This document shows positions 1-10,516 of a DNA stretch of 64,000 nt, piece after piece (the first letter of the stretch is position 1; the number at the start of each line of letters is the position of its first letter). Where the stretch lies: positions 113,617 to 177,616 of the forward strand of contig JADGDS010000008.1 of NCBI GenBank assembly GCA_016744775.1, in the 5' to 3' direction. The DNA is from Candidatus Marithrix sp. (lineage in GTDB: Bacteria > Pseudomonadota > Gammaproteobacteria > Beggiatoales > Beggiatoaceae). Made by a program: the position numbers and the translations under genes. The notes below the pieces were generated by a model. It was not told the DNA's origin. It ran no database searches and was given only the letters and a program-made list of their open reading frames with translations.

Positions 1-107
1 AACAATTTGATGTAACTCGTGAACGTATTCGTCAAATTGAGGCGAAAGCTTTACGAAAGCTTCGCCATCCAAGTAGATCCGATCCTTTACGTAGCTTTTT
101 AGATTAA
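1..107 (+). CDS. rpoD: RNA polymerase sigma factor RpoD, 3' end (partial)
   Basis: The window opens inside a reading frame starting at base 3 that encodes a sigma-70 region 4.2 recognition helix ([19 protein letters not shown]) and ends [11 protein letters not shown]. This matches the C-terminus of housekeeping sigma factor RpoD, which binds the -35 element as part of RNA polymerase holoenzyme. Only the last 34 codons are present. The stop overlaps the end of the convergent DUF1015 gene by 9 bases. The LRSFLD ending separates it from RpoS and RpoH; a separate rpoS lies at 44444-45376. Confidence 0.9.
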   Translation, partial: QFDVTRERIRQIEAKALRKLRHPSRSDPLRSFLD

Positions 108-1304
108 TTGATGTGAAACAATGCCATCAGCCAATTTGGGTTCAAACCAAGTTGATTTTGGTGGCATTACTTGTTCTGCATCAGCTACTGCCATCAGAGC
201 TTGCATAGAAGTCGGATATAATGCAAAAGCCACTGTCATTTCACCACTATTAACTCGTTTTTCTAATCCTGATAAACCACGAATACCACCTACAAAATCA
301 ATACGTTTATCACGACGCAAATCTTCAATTGCTAAAATTGGTGTCAATATATGATCAGTTAATAAACTAACATCAAGACTTGCAACCGGATCATTGTTAG
401 GAATTTTATCTGAGTGTATCTCTAATTTATACCATTGTCCATCTAGGTACATACCAAACTCACGAGGATGTTGTGGTTTTATTGGTTCTTTATGTGCATT
501 AATATTGAATGATTGACTTATACGATCTAAAAATTCATCAATAGTTAATCCATTTAAGTCTTGGACAACACGATTATAATCAAGAATTTGCATTTGATTA
601 TCTGGAAAAATTACACTTAAAAAATAATTATTGGCTTGTCGTTGTGCAGCGACTCGTGATGCCGCTGCTGAGCGATGATGTCCATCTGCAATATACAAAC
701 AATCCATATCATCAAAAGTAGTAGTGATGATATTTATATCAGATGGATTATCTACAATCCATAGTTGATGAATTACACCATCATCTGCGGTGACATTAAC
801 TGTAGGAGTATTTGTTGTTAGCTTAGTTACTAATTCATCTATAACTTGATTATGTTTATAAGTTAAAAAAACTGGACCTGTTTGTGCATTTAATGCGTCG
901 ATTTGACGTACTCTATCATCTTCTTTGTCAGGGCGAGTGAACTCATGTTTACGAATACGATTACTGTTATAATCATTAACACTGGCAACAGCAACTAGAC
1001 CAGTTTGTTGATGTTGATTCATAGTCAAGCTATACAAATAATAACAATCTTGCGTATCTTGTTTTAAGATGCCATTTTGAAGCATATTTTGCAGATTTTC
1101 TGCACCTTTGGCATATACTTGTTCACTATAAGGATTAGTATTTACTGGTAAATCTATTTCCGGTTTAGAAATATGCAAAAAACTCCAAGGGCGTTTATTT
1201 GCACGAATACGTGCTTCTTCAGTATTTAGTACATCATAAGGTGGTGCAATTACCTGACTTGTATATTCAGGTAAAGGGCGTAAGCCAGCAAAGGGACGAA
1301 TCAA
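99..1304 (-). CDS. DUF1015 family protein
   Basis: A 401-residue protein, full length for the DUF1015 family. It has the conserved start RPFAGLRP, the [16 protein letters not shown] stretch (about 117-131) and the DGHHR motif (207-211). The family's role is poorly defined; the DGHHR motif recalls ParB/Srx-fold nucleotide-binding proteins, so a small-molecule kinase or nucleotide-dependent function is possible but unproven. There is no signal peptide or membrane segment, so it should be cytoplasmic. It converges on rpoD with a 9-base overlap and is divergent from the membrane protein at 1361. The family assignment is firm, the function unknown. Confidence 0.85.
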   Translation of the reverse strand: MIRPFAGLRPLPEYTSQVIAPPYDVLNTEEARIRANKRPWSFLHISKPEIDLPVNTNPYSEQVYAKGAENLQNMLQNGILKQDTQDCYYLYSLTMNQHQQTGLVAVASVNDYNSNRIRKHEFTRPDKEDDRVRQIDALNAQTGPVFLTYKHNQVIDELVTKLTTNTPTVNVTADDGVIHQLWIVDNPSDINIITTTFDDMDCLYIADGHHRSAAASRVAAQRQANNYFLSVIFPDNQMQILDYNRVVQDLNGLTIDEFLDRISQSFNINAHKEPIKPQHPREFGMYLDGQWYKLEIHSDKIPNNDPVASLDVSLLTDHILTPILAIEDLRRDKRIDFVGGIRGLSGLEKRVNSGEMTVAFALYPTSMQALMAVADAEQVMPPKSTWFEPKLADGIVSHQLI

Positions 1305-1360
1305 TGGAATTACTCCTGATGGGGAAATTTATTTATAACTAAAAATTAGGTATTTAAAAT

Positions 1361-2086
1361 ATGCGTATTAATGATCCTGTTTTCAAGAATAGAGTAGTTG
1401 TTGGTAATGAAGAGTTTCCAAAAAGAACTTGGATATGGCTTATTATGATTATTCTGATAGTTACTGTAATAGGCAGTTTAATTTATTTGTTTCCTAAAAC
1501 TACTCAATTTCAAAAAGTAGAGTCTAAGCCTGAACCGAAACCTGAACCTAAAATAATATTAGAACCGACTATTCCCATAGCAAAAGTAGAAGAAAAAACA
1601 GAAATTGAAGAACAACAATTAGAAGAATTATCTGATGAAGTTAAATTTTTGTTAATTCAGGCAAAAGAACAAATTAAAAGGAGACGATTAACCAACGAAA
1701 AAACTAATAGTGCTTATGTAATATATAAAAAAATAGTAGCTATAGCACCAAATGCTACAGCTACAATAAATTTATATAATGATATAATAAATAGCTTATT
1801 AGCACGCGCTGAGCGACAGATGAATAAACAAAAATATACTACTCCAGTTAATAATAATGCTTTAAACACTTATAGAAAAATTTTAAAAATTGCACCGAAT
1901 AATACTAAGGCACAAAATGGAATCATAGAAATAGTTAATACTTATTATAAATTAGCGATCAAAAAACAACAACAGAAAAGATATAAATCTAGTTTATTTT
2001 GGATTGAAAAAGGCTTAGAAGTTATAGCTGATGATATTAAATTAATTAAATTAAAACAAGAAGTCACAAAACATATAACACAATAA
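1361..2086 (+). CDS. Membrane-anchored protein with TPR-like repeats, function unknown
   Basis: A 241-residue protein with a short cytoplasmic N-terminus, one transmembrane helix (about 25-46, TWIWLIMIILIVTVIGSLIY), a proline/glutamate-rich linker (PEPKPEP, about 53-75) and a helical C-terminal domain. That domain contains three spaced repeats of the type 'ARAERQMNKQKY...ALNTYRKILKIAPNN', resembling TPR units. The layout suggests an inner-membrane protein with a periplasmic repeat domain acting as a scaffold. It stands alone ahead of the polysaccharide genes, with 64 bases between them, so co-transcription is possible. No specific family is recognised. Confidence 0.6.
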   Translation: MRINDPVFKNRVVVGNEEFPKRTWIWLIMIILIVTVIGSLIYLFPKTTQFQKVESKPEPKPEPKIILEPTIPIAKVEEKTEIEEQQLEELSDEVKFLLIQAKEQIKRRRLTNEKTNSAYVIYKKIVAIAPNATATINLYNDIINSLLARAERQMNKQKYTTPVNNNALNTYRKILKIAPNNTKAQNGIIEIVNTYYKLAIKKQQQKRYKSSLFWIEKGLEVIADDIKLIKLKQEVTKHITQ

Positions 2087-2150
2087 AAGAAATTATATGG
2101 TGTATTTATTGCTAATAGGGATTTTATTTCACTATTAATCAAATAAATAT

Positions 2151-3185
2151 ATGTCGCCTAATATTCGTTCTTTTATACGTGATCTCGCAGCTGATTTGCT
2201 TTATGCTACTGGTATTACACAGCCTTCAAATAGAATCAAAGATCATCCATTTTCTATTGTAACTTTTCATCGTGTATTACCTGCAGAACTATTGAAATCA
2301 TATCCTATTAATGGCATTGCAGTGACACCTGATGAGTTTGCGTGGTTTGTAAAGATTTTTAAAAAACATTTTGTTTGTGGAACCTTGTCTGAAAATTTTG
2401 CGCGTTGGCAAGCTGGTGAAATTACAGAACGCCCTTTACTTAGTATTACTTTCGATGATGGGCAATTAGATAATTTTCTTTATGCTCAACCGATATTAAA
2501 AGCCGCTAAAATTCCTGCCACTTTTTTTGCTGTGACAAATGGTGTTGAACACAATGATACTTTATGGTATGACCGTTTAGCTTACGCTATTGTTAAGTTA
2601 TTTGAGCAAGAACCAAAAAATCTTGAGCATTATCTTAATGAATTAAACTTGACAGCAACTGGTACAGCTCATGAAATTGCTATCAGCATCGTTGAACAAG
2701 CTAAAGCTGTTAATGCTGATCAACGTTTAAATTGGGTTAAACAATTTGAACAAGCTGTTGGTGGTTTAGCTCGCCCTGATTGGGATGGTATGATGAATTG
2801 GCAGCAATTAGCTGAATTGGCAAAAAATGGTCATGAAATTGGTTCTCATTCTATATCACATCCCATTTTACCTTTATGTAATGATACTGAATTGCAAGAT
2901 GAAATAGTTTTATCGCGTAAAATACTTCAAGAGAATCTTAATACTCCAATTAAATCTTTTTGTTATCCCAATGGAGATGGTGATGAGCGTACTGTTAGTG
3001 TTATAAAAGAAGCTGGTTATAGTCAAGCAGTTACTACTAAATGGGGGCAAAATAAGCATGGTATTTCTCCATTTCTGTTGAAGCGTTTTGATATTCAAAG
3101 TCAAACTAGCCGTTGCAGAAAAGGTGATTTATCTGTAGCGCGTTTGGCATGGCGATTAAGTCCATTTTTTCCTAAGAGGATGTAA
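2151..3185 (+). CDS. Polysaccharide deacetylase (NodB/CE4 family)
   Basis: A 344-residue protein with the NodB motifs: motif 1 TFDDG (100-104; the second Asp binds metal) and motif 2 HSISH (233-237; the two metal-binding histidines). Such enzymes remove N- or O-acetyl groups from cell-surface polysaccharide. No clear signal peptide is present, so it may act on a lipid-linked precursor or a cytoplasmic-side substrate. It lies 2 bases ahead of a GT4 glycosyltransferase, which indicates an operon for an exopolysaccharide or capsule-type glycan. No Shine-Dalgarno precedes this ATG, which follows an AT-rich stretch. The substrate cannot be named from the sequence. Confidence 0.85.
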   Translation: MSPNIRSFIRDLAADLLYATGITQPSNRIKDHPFSIVTFHRVLPAELLKSYPINGIAVTPDEFAWFVKIFKKHFVCGTLSENFARWQAGEITERPLLSITFDDGQLDNFLYAQPILKAAKIPATFFAVTNGVEHNDTLWYDRLAYAIVKLFEQEPKNLEHYLNELNLTATGTAHEIAISIVEQAKAVNADQRLNWVKQFEQAVGGLARPDWDGMMNWQQLAELAKNGHEIGSHSISHPILPLCNDTELQDEIVLSRKILQENLNTPIKSFCYPNGDGDERTVSVIKEAGYSQAVTTKWGQNKHGISPFLLKRFDIQSQTSRCRKGDLSVARLAWRLSPFFPKRM

Positions 3186-3187
3186 TA

Positions 3188-4357
3188 ATGCGTATTGCTT
3201 ATCTTGTTAGTCAATATCCAGCTCCTTCACATACTTTTATTCGTCGTGAAGTTGAAGAATTACGTAATCGTGGGCTTGACATTCAAACTTTTAGTATTAG
3301 ATCACCTTTGGCAGCAGAAATAATATCTGCTAATGATCGTAGGGAACATGAAAATACTTGGTATTTGTTACCAGCATCGCCGCTATTATTAATATGGCCA
3401 CATTTTCTATCATTAATACTACATCCGATTCGATATTTTAAAACTCTGAAATTAGCATTTAATCATAGTACACCGGGTATTAGTTTACATCCACTATTTT
3501 ATTTTACTGAAGCAATTTATTTAGCAGCAGAATTAAAGCGGCGTAAAATTACACATTTACATAATCATTTTGCTCAAGCTGGAGCAATTGTAGGTTTACT
3601 AGCTAGCCGCTATTTAAATATAAAATGGAGTTTTACTGTTCATGGAACCAGTGAATTTGATGGTGCGGCTGGTTCATTATTAAATGATAAATTAGCAGCG
3701 GCTGAATTTGTACCTTGTGTATCTTATTTTGGTCGCGCTCAAGTAATGCGCTTGGTAAATCCAATTCATTGGTCAAAATTATTTATTTCTCGTTGTGGAG
3801 TAGATTTAGAAAATATGCCTCAGCGAACCGAAGATAATCATGAAACTATACGTATTTTATGTGTAGCGCGTTTATCTCCAGAAAAAGGTATTATTGGATT
3901 AATTGAAGCTTTTGCCAAAGCCTTACAACAAAACCCTAATTTAGAACTCAGAATAATTGGAGAAGGCTCAGATCGCCCTATCATAGAAAAAAACCTGACT
4001 AAAAATTGCCAATTACTTGGGCGAGCTTCAGAAGCAGAAGTATTTAAACAATTAGCCTCAACTGATATATTTGTAATCTCAAGTTTTATGGAAGGATTAC
4101 CGGTAGTATTAATGGAAGCATTAGCGATTAAAGTACCGGTTATAGCACCTTGTGTTGCTGGAATTCCAGAATTGGTAACAGATGGAAAATCAGGCTTATT
4201 ATTTAGCCCCTCTAATTGGGAACAATTAAGCGAATGTATATTAAAACTAAGCAATGATAAAGAATTACGTAACAAATTAGCAGCAGAAGGGCAACAACGA
4301 GTACAAGCAGAATTTGATATTAAACGCGCTGTTGAACCTTTGTTGTTGAAATTTTAG
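3188..4357 (+). CDS. Glycosyltransferase family 4 (GT-B)
   Basis: A 389-residue GT-B enzyme of the GT4/WcaL-like type. The N-terminal acceptor domain begins with the usual 'RIAYLVSQYPAPSHTFIRRE'. The C-terminal donor domain carries EGLPVVLMEAL, the EX7E motif for nucleotide-sugar binding, followed by PVIAPCVAGIPELV. It is preceded by an AGGA Shine-Dalgarno just inside the end of the deacetylase gene, so the two are probably co-translated for polysaccharide assembly on the cytoplasmic face of the inner membrane. Its stop codon abuts a palindromic repeat shared with the convergent methyltransferase gene. The donor sugar is unknown. Confidence 0.88.
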   Translation: MRIAYLVSQYPAPSHTFIRREVEELRNRGLDIQTFSIRSPLAAEIISANDRREHENTWYLLPASPLLLIWPHFLSLILHPIRYFKTLKLAFNHSTPGISLHPLFYFTEAIYLAAELKRRKITHLHNHFAQAGAIVGLLASRYLNIKWSFTVHGTSEFDGAAGSLLNDKLAAAEFVPCVSYFGRAQVMRLVNPIHWSKLFISRCGVDLENMPQRTEDNHETIRILCVARLSPEKGIIGLIEAFAKALQQNPNLELRIIGEGSDRPIIEKNLTKNCQLLGRASEAEVFKQLASTDIFVISSFMEGLPVVLMEALAIKVPVIAPCVAGIPELVTDGKSGLLFSPSNWEQLSECILKLSNDKELRNKLAAEGQQRVQAEFDIKRAVEPLLLKF

Positions 4358-4398
4358 TAGGTTGGGCTGACGAAAGAAAGCCCAACAATTCTACCTAC
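4357..4398. repeat. Palindromic intergenic repeat, family A (copy 1)
   Basis: Inverted repeat with arms GTAG-GTTGGGCT and AGCCCAAC-CTAC around a GACGAAAGA-type loop. It fills the gap between two convergent genes and could act as a bidirectional terminator. A near-identical copy lies at 51217-51250 and a diverged one at 27294-27322, so it is a dispersed repeat rather than a locus-specific hairpin. Confidence 0.8.
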
Positions 4399-4399
4399 C

Positions 4400-5062
4400 C
4401 TAAAATACAAAACGCGCAGGTTCAGGTGCGCCCAATAACGGCGTAATAGATGTTTCAAATAGAGTTTGAGTTTCTATATCATCTTCTGTTATACGATTAA
4501 TTAATTGTGCCTGCATCACAGGTTGTTCGCCTACAATTGCAAATAAGCCACCTCCTTCTTTCAACTGTTCTTGAAAATGTGGCTGTAAAATTGGTACTGA
4601 GCCAGTTAGTACGATTACATCATAGTTATTGCCAATATGCCAACCATTAATCGCATCACCTACACTTAATTCAACATTATTAATATTCAAGCTATTCAAC
4701 TTTGATTGAGCTGATTCGACAAAATCTTCAAAAATATCTACACTATCAACATGTTTTGCCGATTTCGCTAATAAAGCGGTGAAATAACCACTACCAGTTC
4801 CAATTTCTAGCACATTGTCAGATGGATGAATCATTAAAGCTTGTAATATTCGCGCCTCAATTTTAGGCGACATCATAACTTGAGAATTTGCTAATGGAAT
4901 TTCGGTATCAGCAAATGCTAAATGACGATACTTTTCTGGCACAAACTGTTCTCTAGGCACTTCAGCCATCAAATCTAAAACTCTTTGATCAAACATATTC
5001 CAAGGGCGAATTTGTTGTTCAACCATATTAAAACGAGCTTGCTCAAGATTAAAATCGGGCAT
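4400..5062 (-). CDS. Protein-L-isoaspartate O-methyltransferase family protein
   Basis: A 220-residue SAM-dependent methyltransferase with the class I SAM-binding motif EIGTGSGY (86-93) and the PCMT-family N-terminus (MVEQQIRPW...VPREQFVP). The segment equivalent to the catalytic 'ISQP' of true Pcm reads VMMSP, as in the second gammaproteobacterial PCMT-like group, so isoaspartyl repair activity is uncertain. It is cytoplasmic and monocistronic. It is convergent with the GT4 gene and divergent from thiC (71 bases between the starts). Confidence 0.85.
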   Translation of the reverse strand: MPDFNLEQARFNMVEQQIRPWNMFDQRVLDLMAEVPREQFVPEKYRHLAFADTEIPLANSQVMMSPKIEARILQALMIHPSDNVLEIGTGSGYFTALLAKSAKHVDSVDIFEDFVESAQSKLNSLNINNVELSVGDAINGWHIGNNYDVIVLTGSVPILQPHFQEQLKEGGGLFAIVGEQPVMQAQLINRITEDDIETQTLFETSITPLLGAPEPARFVF

Positions 5063-5127
5063 TATTTATTCCTATATTAGTGGATTTATTTATAAAGTGA
5101 CTATATATTATATAATTTTTTCTATAA

Positions 5128-6741
<1,614 letters not shown>

Positions 6742-6749
6742 CTAACAAA

Positions 6750-6782
6750 AAACCTGACAGGTTTTAAAAACCTGTCAGGTTT
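6750..6782. repeat. Palindromic repeat, family B (copy 1), likely thiC terminator
   Basis: Perfect inverted repeat AAACCTGACAGGTTT / AAACCTGTCAGGTTT around a short AA-rich centre, 9 bases after the thiC stop. Other copies of the same family lie at 17667-17699, 29810-29869, 43263-43296 and 50545-50577. Confidence 0.85.
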
Positions 6783-6808
6783 AGTTGCAGAAATAATTGA
6801 GGTGAATC

Positions 6809-7360
6809 ATGTTAGAATATTGTTTAAATTGTAACTATGAAAAAGCACTTGAACTAAAAATAGAACCCGTCACAATAACAGTGCGTGGTGAAGCTATTGA
6901 AACAATAGACGAATTTTATCAATGTCCAGTTTGTGAAGAAAAATTTACCACTAACTTAGAATATGATAGCTTAGAAAAAGCTTATCGTGAATATCGTAGC
7001 CGTCATAATCTAGTACAACCCAATGAAATTCGTGATTGGCGTGAACACTATGGATTAACGCGAACTGAATTCAGCCGATTATTGGAATGGGAAGAAGCCA
7101 CTTTAAATCGCATTGAACAAGGTGCTTTACAAGAAGTACCTGAAGATCAATGGCTTAAATTTATTATGGTACCTCAAAACTTGTTATACTTAATTATTAG
7201 CAAACCAGAAACTTTAAGTGCAGAAAAACGAGAACAATTGATAAGCCAATTATCTGCTAATAGAATTGTTGTTGAAACTTTACAACGTTTTTATAACATC
7301 TTGCGGGAAAACTTTAGTGAGTTTAGCAAACCTAGGATCAGTAGAACAAAGCAAGCATGA
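6809..7360 (+). CDS. MqsA/YgiT-like zinc-finger and HTH protein
   Basis: A 183-residue protein with two CxxC knuckles (C5/C8 and C39/C42) forming the YgiT-type zinc domain, followed by an XRE-type helix-turn-helix (about 72-106, DWREHYGLTRTEFSRLLEW). It is related to MqsA, the antitoxin of MqsR, but no MqsR-like ribonuclease gene lies next to it. It is longer than E. coli MqsA (131 residues) because of a C-terminal helical extension. A good GAGGTG ribosome-binding site precedes the ATG. Its stop overlaps the next start as ATGA, coupling it to the DNA repair gene, so it may be the repressor of that two-gene operon rather than an antitoxin. Confidence 0.75.
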   Translation: MLEYCLNCNYEKALELKIEPVTITVRGEAIETIDEFYQCPVCEEKFTTNLEYDSLEKAYREYRSRHNLVQPNEIRDWREHYGLTRTEFSRLLEWEEATLNRIEQGALQEVPEDQWLKFIMVPQNLLYLIISKPETLSAEKREQLISQLSANRIVVETLQRFYNILRENFSEFSKPRISRTKQA

Positions 7361-8436
7361 ATGAACCACTAAAAAACCTTTATAATAAAGTTTTCTTTCA
7401 AAAACTATCATTAGAAATCAGAAAGGTTTATAAAGAGTTTGATCAGCAAGCTTTTAACCGCGCTATTTTTGATAGCGGCTGGGAATCAAAAGAATTAAAA
7501 CAAAGAATGCGGCATATTACTGAATGCCTTCATCAATATTTACCACCAGATTATCAATCAGCCTTAGAAATACTAAAACCAGTTGCTACTAAATTTAATG
7601 GTTTTGAATATATGTTGTTTCCATATTTTGTTGAATTATATGGCTTGCATGATTGGCAAAATTCTCTACCTGCATTAGCACATTTTACTAAATACTCAAG
7701 TTCAGAATTTGCGGTTCGCCCTTTTATTATCCAAGACGAACAGCGAATGATGCAACAAATGGCAAAATGGACACAAGACAAAAATTATCATATCAGACGC
7801 TTAGCAACTGAGGGTTGTCGCCCTCGTTTGCCTTGGGCTATGAGTTTACCTAATTTCAAAAAAAATCCTAGCCCAATTATTCCAATTCTGGAACAACTAA
7901 AACAAGATCCAAGTGAATATGTTCGTAGAAGCGTTGCGAATAATTTAAATGACATATCAAAAGATCATCCTGATTTAATATTGCAACTCAGCAAAAAATG
8001 GATAGGAAACAACAAACAAACAGATTGGATTATAAAACATGCCTGTCGAACTTTACTAAAATCAGGCAATACAGCCGCATTAAGTTTATTTGGCTTTGAA
8101 AAACCAACAGAAGTGCAAGTAAATAAATTTAGCTTATCAGCAGATACAATCGCAATTGGTGAAGAATTAAACTTCTCATTTGAATTAGAAACTAAGTCAT
8201 CCAAACTAGGAAAACTTAGAATTGAATATGCAATTTATTACGTAAAAGCAAAAGCTAAATTATCCAAAAAAGTCTTCAAAATCTCTGAAGCAGATTATCA
8301 ATCTCAATATAAAAAAGTAAGCAAAAAACACAGTTTCAAAGATTTAAGCACCAGAAAACATTATCCCGGTAAACATAAAATCAGCATTATTATAAATGGC
8401 TGTCAAATGGCGGAATTGATTATTGTAATATGTTGA
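7357..8436 (+). CDS. AlkC/AlkD-like HEAT-repeat DNA alkylation repair protein
   Basis: A 359-residue protein whose first about 250 residues match the HEAT-like DNA glycosylases that excise N3- and N7-alkylated bases; the segment HIRRLATEGCRPRLPWA and the arginine-rich repeats YVRRSVANNLNDISKDHP are typical. The last about 105 residues (VNKFSLSADTIAIGEELNFS onward) look like the Ig-like C-terminal domain found in AlkC-type members. The start codon overlaps the MqsA-like gene by ATGA. A decayed copy of its 3' end lies 6 kb away at 14473-14562, on the far side of the ATPase and amidinotransferase block. The AlkC subgroup call is inference. Confidence 0.78.
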   Translation: MNEPLKNLYNKVFFQKLSLEIRKVYKEFDQQAFNRAIFDSGWESKELKQRMRHITECLHQYLPPDYQSALEILKPVATKFNGFEYMLFPYFVELYGLHDWQNSLPALAHFTKYSSSEFAVRPFIIQDEQRMMQQMAKWTQDKNYHIRRLATEGCRPRLPWAMSLPNFKKNPSPIIPILEQLKQDPSEYVRRSVANNLNDISKDHPDLILQLSKKWIGNNKQTDWIIKHACRTLLKSGNTAALSLFGFEKPTEVQVNKFSLSADTIAIGEELNFSFELETKSSKLGKLRIEYAIYYVKAKAKLSKKVFKISEADYQSQYKKVSKKHSFKDLSTRKHYPGKHKISIIINGCQMAELIIVIC

Positions 8437-8534
8437 AACGTTTTTTAGACACCAGAAAGAATTTACATTATGATGTATGGAATATAACGGCTCTAAATAA
8501 ATATCAACAACAATTTGGAAAATTATTTAAATTT

Positions 8535-10508
8535 TTATTTTCCATCACCGATTTTGGGAGGCACGGATTTCCTGTGTAATGGCAACATGGTATGAGCAAT
8601 ACCAGAGGTAAAAAATAAACTAAATAGCATAGTTGATGTATTAATTCCAACCTGTAACAAAGAAGCACCTGTAAAGTTCATGACTCCAAATCCAGTTGAT
8701 AAGGACAGACTTTGTTTTAAATTACGATTCAATTGTTTAGAAATATCAAATACATAATCTAGGTTCTTCAAACTGCCATCCATTAACACTACTTGCGCCA
8801 TATCAGTTGCAATGAATGACGCGCCCTGTAAAGAAATGGAAACATTAGCTTTTTTCATAGCAATAGCATCATTGATGCCATCTCCGACAAAACAGACTCG
8901 ATGACCTTGTTTTTGTAGTTGTTCAACTAAATTCGCTTTATCGTTAGGCAGCACTTCATAGAAATAATCATCCATGTCCAGTTCTTCTGCTAATTTTTGG
9001 GTCGGGTGTTTATGATCTCCTGAAACAATAGCAAAGTGTTTAATGCCATGTTGTCGTAAACGATTGATCGTTTGTTTCACTTCTGCACGCACTTGCGGTT
9101 GTATTTCAATGGCTCCTTGAAGTTGCTGATTAATAGCCACCATGACTAAAGAATAACCTTGTTCCTGTGAATTTTCTTTCACAGTTTCCATTGTGGCTGG
9201 TATCACAACATCTTCCAGATCCATAAAACGCGCACTACCTACTTTAATAACTTGATCGTTCAAAGTGACAGTTACCCCATAGCCAATTTTATAATCAGCA
9301 TCTGCTATATCTGGTAAATCCAAATGCTGTTCTTTAGCATGATTAAGGATAGCGTGAGCAATTGGATGTGCCAGCCTATGTTCAGCCGCTGCCGCATAAA
9401 TTAAAATTTCATCTTCTCCCAAATCACCACACCGAATAATTTTACCAACTTGAGGTTCTCCAGTCGTCAAAGTACCAGTTTTATCAAACAATATGGTATC
9501 TATCTGCATTAATTCTTCTAAGGCGTGTCCATCTTTGATTAAAATACCTTTCTTTGACAGCAAAGTGAGATGATTAAAGGTATGCAAGGAAGTGAATGCT
9601 TTAATAGAATTACTTGGAACACTATAGAGAATAGCAGTAGCTGATGAAGCACCTAACAAAGGTAATGACAATAAACTAAAACCTAATAATGGTTTAGCGA
9701 CCTTATTTGACCACTGTTCTCCTTTCATCTGAAGATTGGTCTTAAAATCAGCGGTATGATTTAAAATTTCACCCAGTTTAGCAATACTAGTTTCAGATCC
9801 AGTTTTTTCAACTTTTACATACAATTTACCACTAACCACGAGGGTAGCAGCAAAGACTTTCTCACCCATGCCTTTTTCAACTGGCATAGCTTCTCCCGTT
9901 AAAGCATGTTCGTCAATCATTGCCATACCATCACTGATAGTACCATCAATGGCTATAATTTCCCCTCCCTTAACTACGATAATATCATTGACATGCAATG
10001 TTTCTAAAGCAATCTCAATTTCAACCGATTCTTTTAAAATCCATACCTTGCTGGGAGCCTGTTCAAACAGTTCCGTTAAGCTTTGATTAGAATTTTTTTG
10101 ACTTTTGCTCACTATTTTATTGCCAAAGTGATATAGTGAAGATTGAACAGTCGCCGCAAAATATTCACCTGTTACCAAGCACATTACATTAACAATTGAA
10201 GTCAGCAAATCATTTTTGATACGTTGTTCTTTTAACAGTGAATGTTTAGCATCATTAAAAATGGGTACACTGGTATAACTAATCACAGCAATATTTAAAG
10301 GAATTAGGGGCGGGTAAATATGGCTAATTGCGGTTAATCCCATAGCAGCGGTACTGACTTTCAAATGATGCTCATGTTGTTTGGTAGTTGCCAGTTTGCC
10401 CAATTGAGGATTTTTTTTAGCAGTTAGCGATTTTTTATTGCCATAATATTCAAATACCCTGACTCCAATATAAACACTAACCATTATGCCAGCGTTGATG
10501 AATAACAT
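8535..10508 (-). CDS. P1B-like P-type ATPase lacking the CPC motif (first of a tandem pair)
   Basis: A 657-residue P-type ATPase with actuator motif TGEAMP (204-209), phosphorylation motif DKTGT (342-346), an HP dipeptide (381-382) as in heavy-metal ATPases, and a GDGIND hinge. There is no N-terminal metal-binding domain. The transmembrane position where P1B pumps carry CPC, about 45 residues before DKTGT, reads VPS (297-299), so the transported ion cannot be inferred and transport itself may be altered. The membrane part is short and only moderately hydrophobic. It follows the paralogue at 10517 by 8 bases in the same orientation, so the two are probably one operon. Confidence 0.85.
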   Translation of the reverse strand: MLFINAGIMVSVYIGVRVFEYYGNKKSLTAKKNPQLGKLATTKQHEHHLKVSTAAMGLTAISHIYPPLIPLNIAVISYTSVPIFNDAKHSLLKEQRIKNDLLTSIVNVMCLVTGEYFAATVQSSLYHFGNKIVSKSQKNSNQSLTELFEQAPSKVWILKESVEIEIALETLHVNDIIVVKGGEIIAIDGTISDGMAMIDEHALTGEAMPVEKGMGEKVFAATLVVSGKLYVKVEKTGSETSIAKLGEILNHTADFKTNLQMKGEQWSNKVAKPLLGFSLLSLPLLGASSATAILYSVPSNSIKAFTSLHTFNHLTLLSKKGILIKDGHALEELMQIDTILFDKTGTLTTGEPQVGKIIRCGDLGEDEILIYAAAAEHRLAHPIAHAILNHAKEQHLDLPDIADADYKIGYGVTVTLNDQVIKVGSARFMDLEDVVIPATMETVKENSQEQGYSLVMVAINQQLQGAIEIQPQVRAEVKQTINRLRQHGIKHFAIVSGDHKHPTQKLAEELDMDDYFYEVLPNDKANLVEQLQKQGHRVCFVGDGINDAIAMKKANVSISLQGASFIATDMAQVVLMDGSLKNLDYVFDISKQLNRNLKQSLSLSTGFGVMNFTGASLLQVGINTSTMLFSLFFTSGIAHTMLPLHRKSVPPKIGDGK

Positions 10509-10516
10509 ATAAATTC

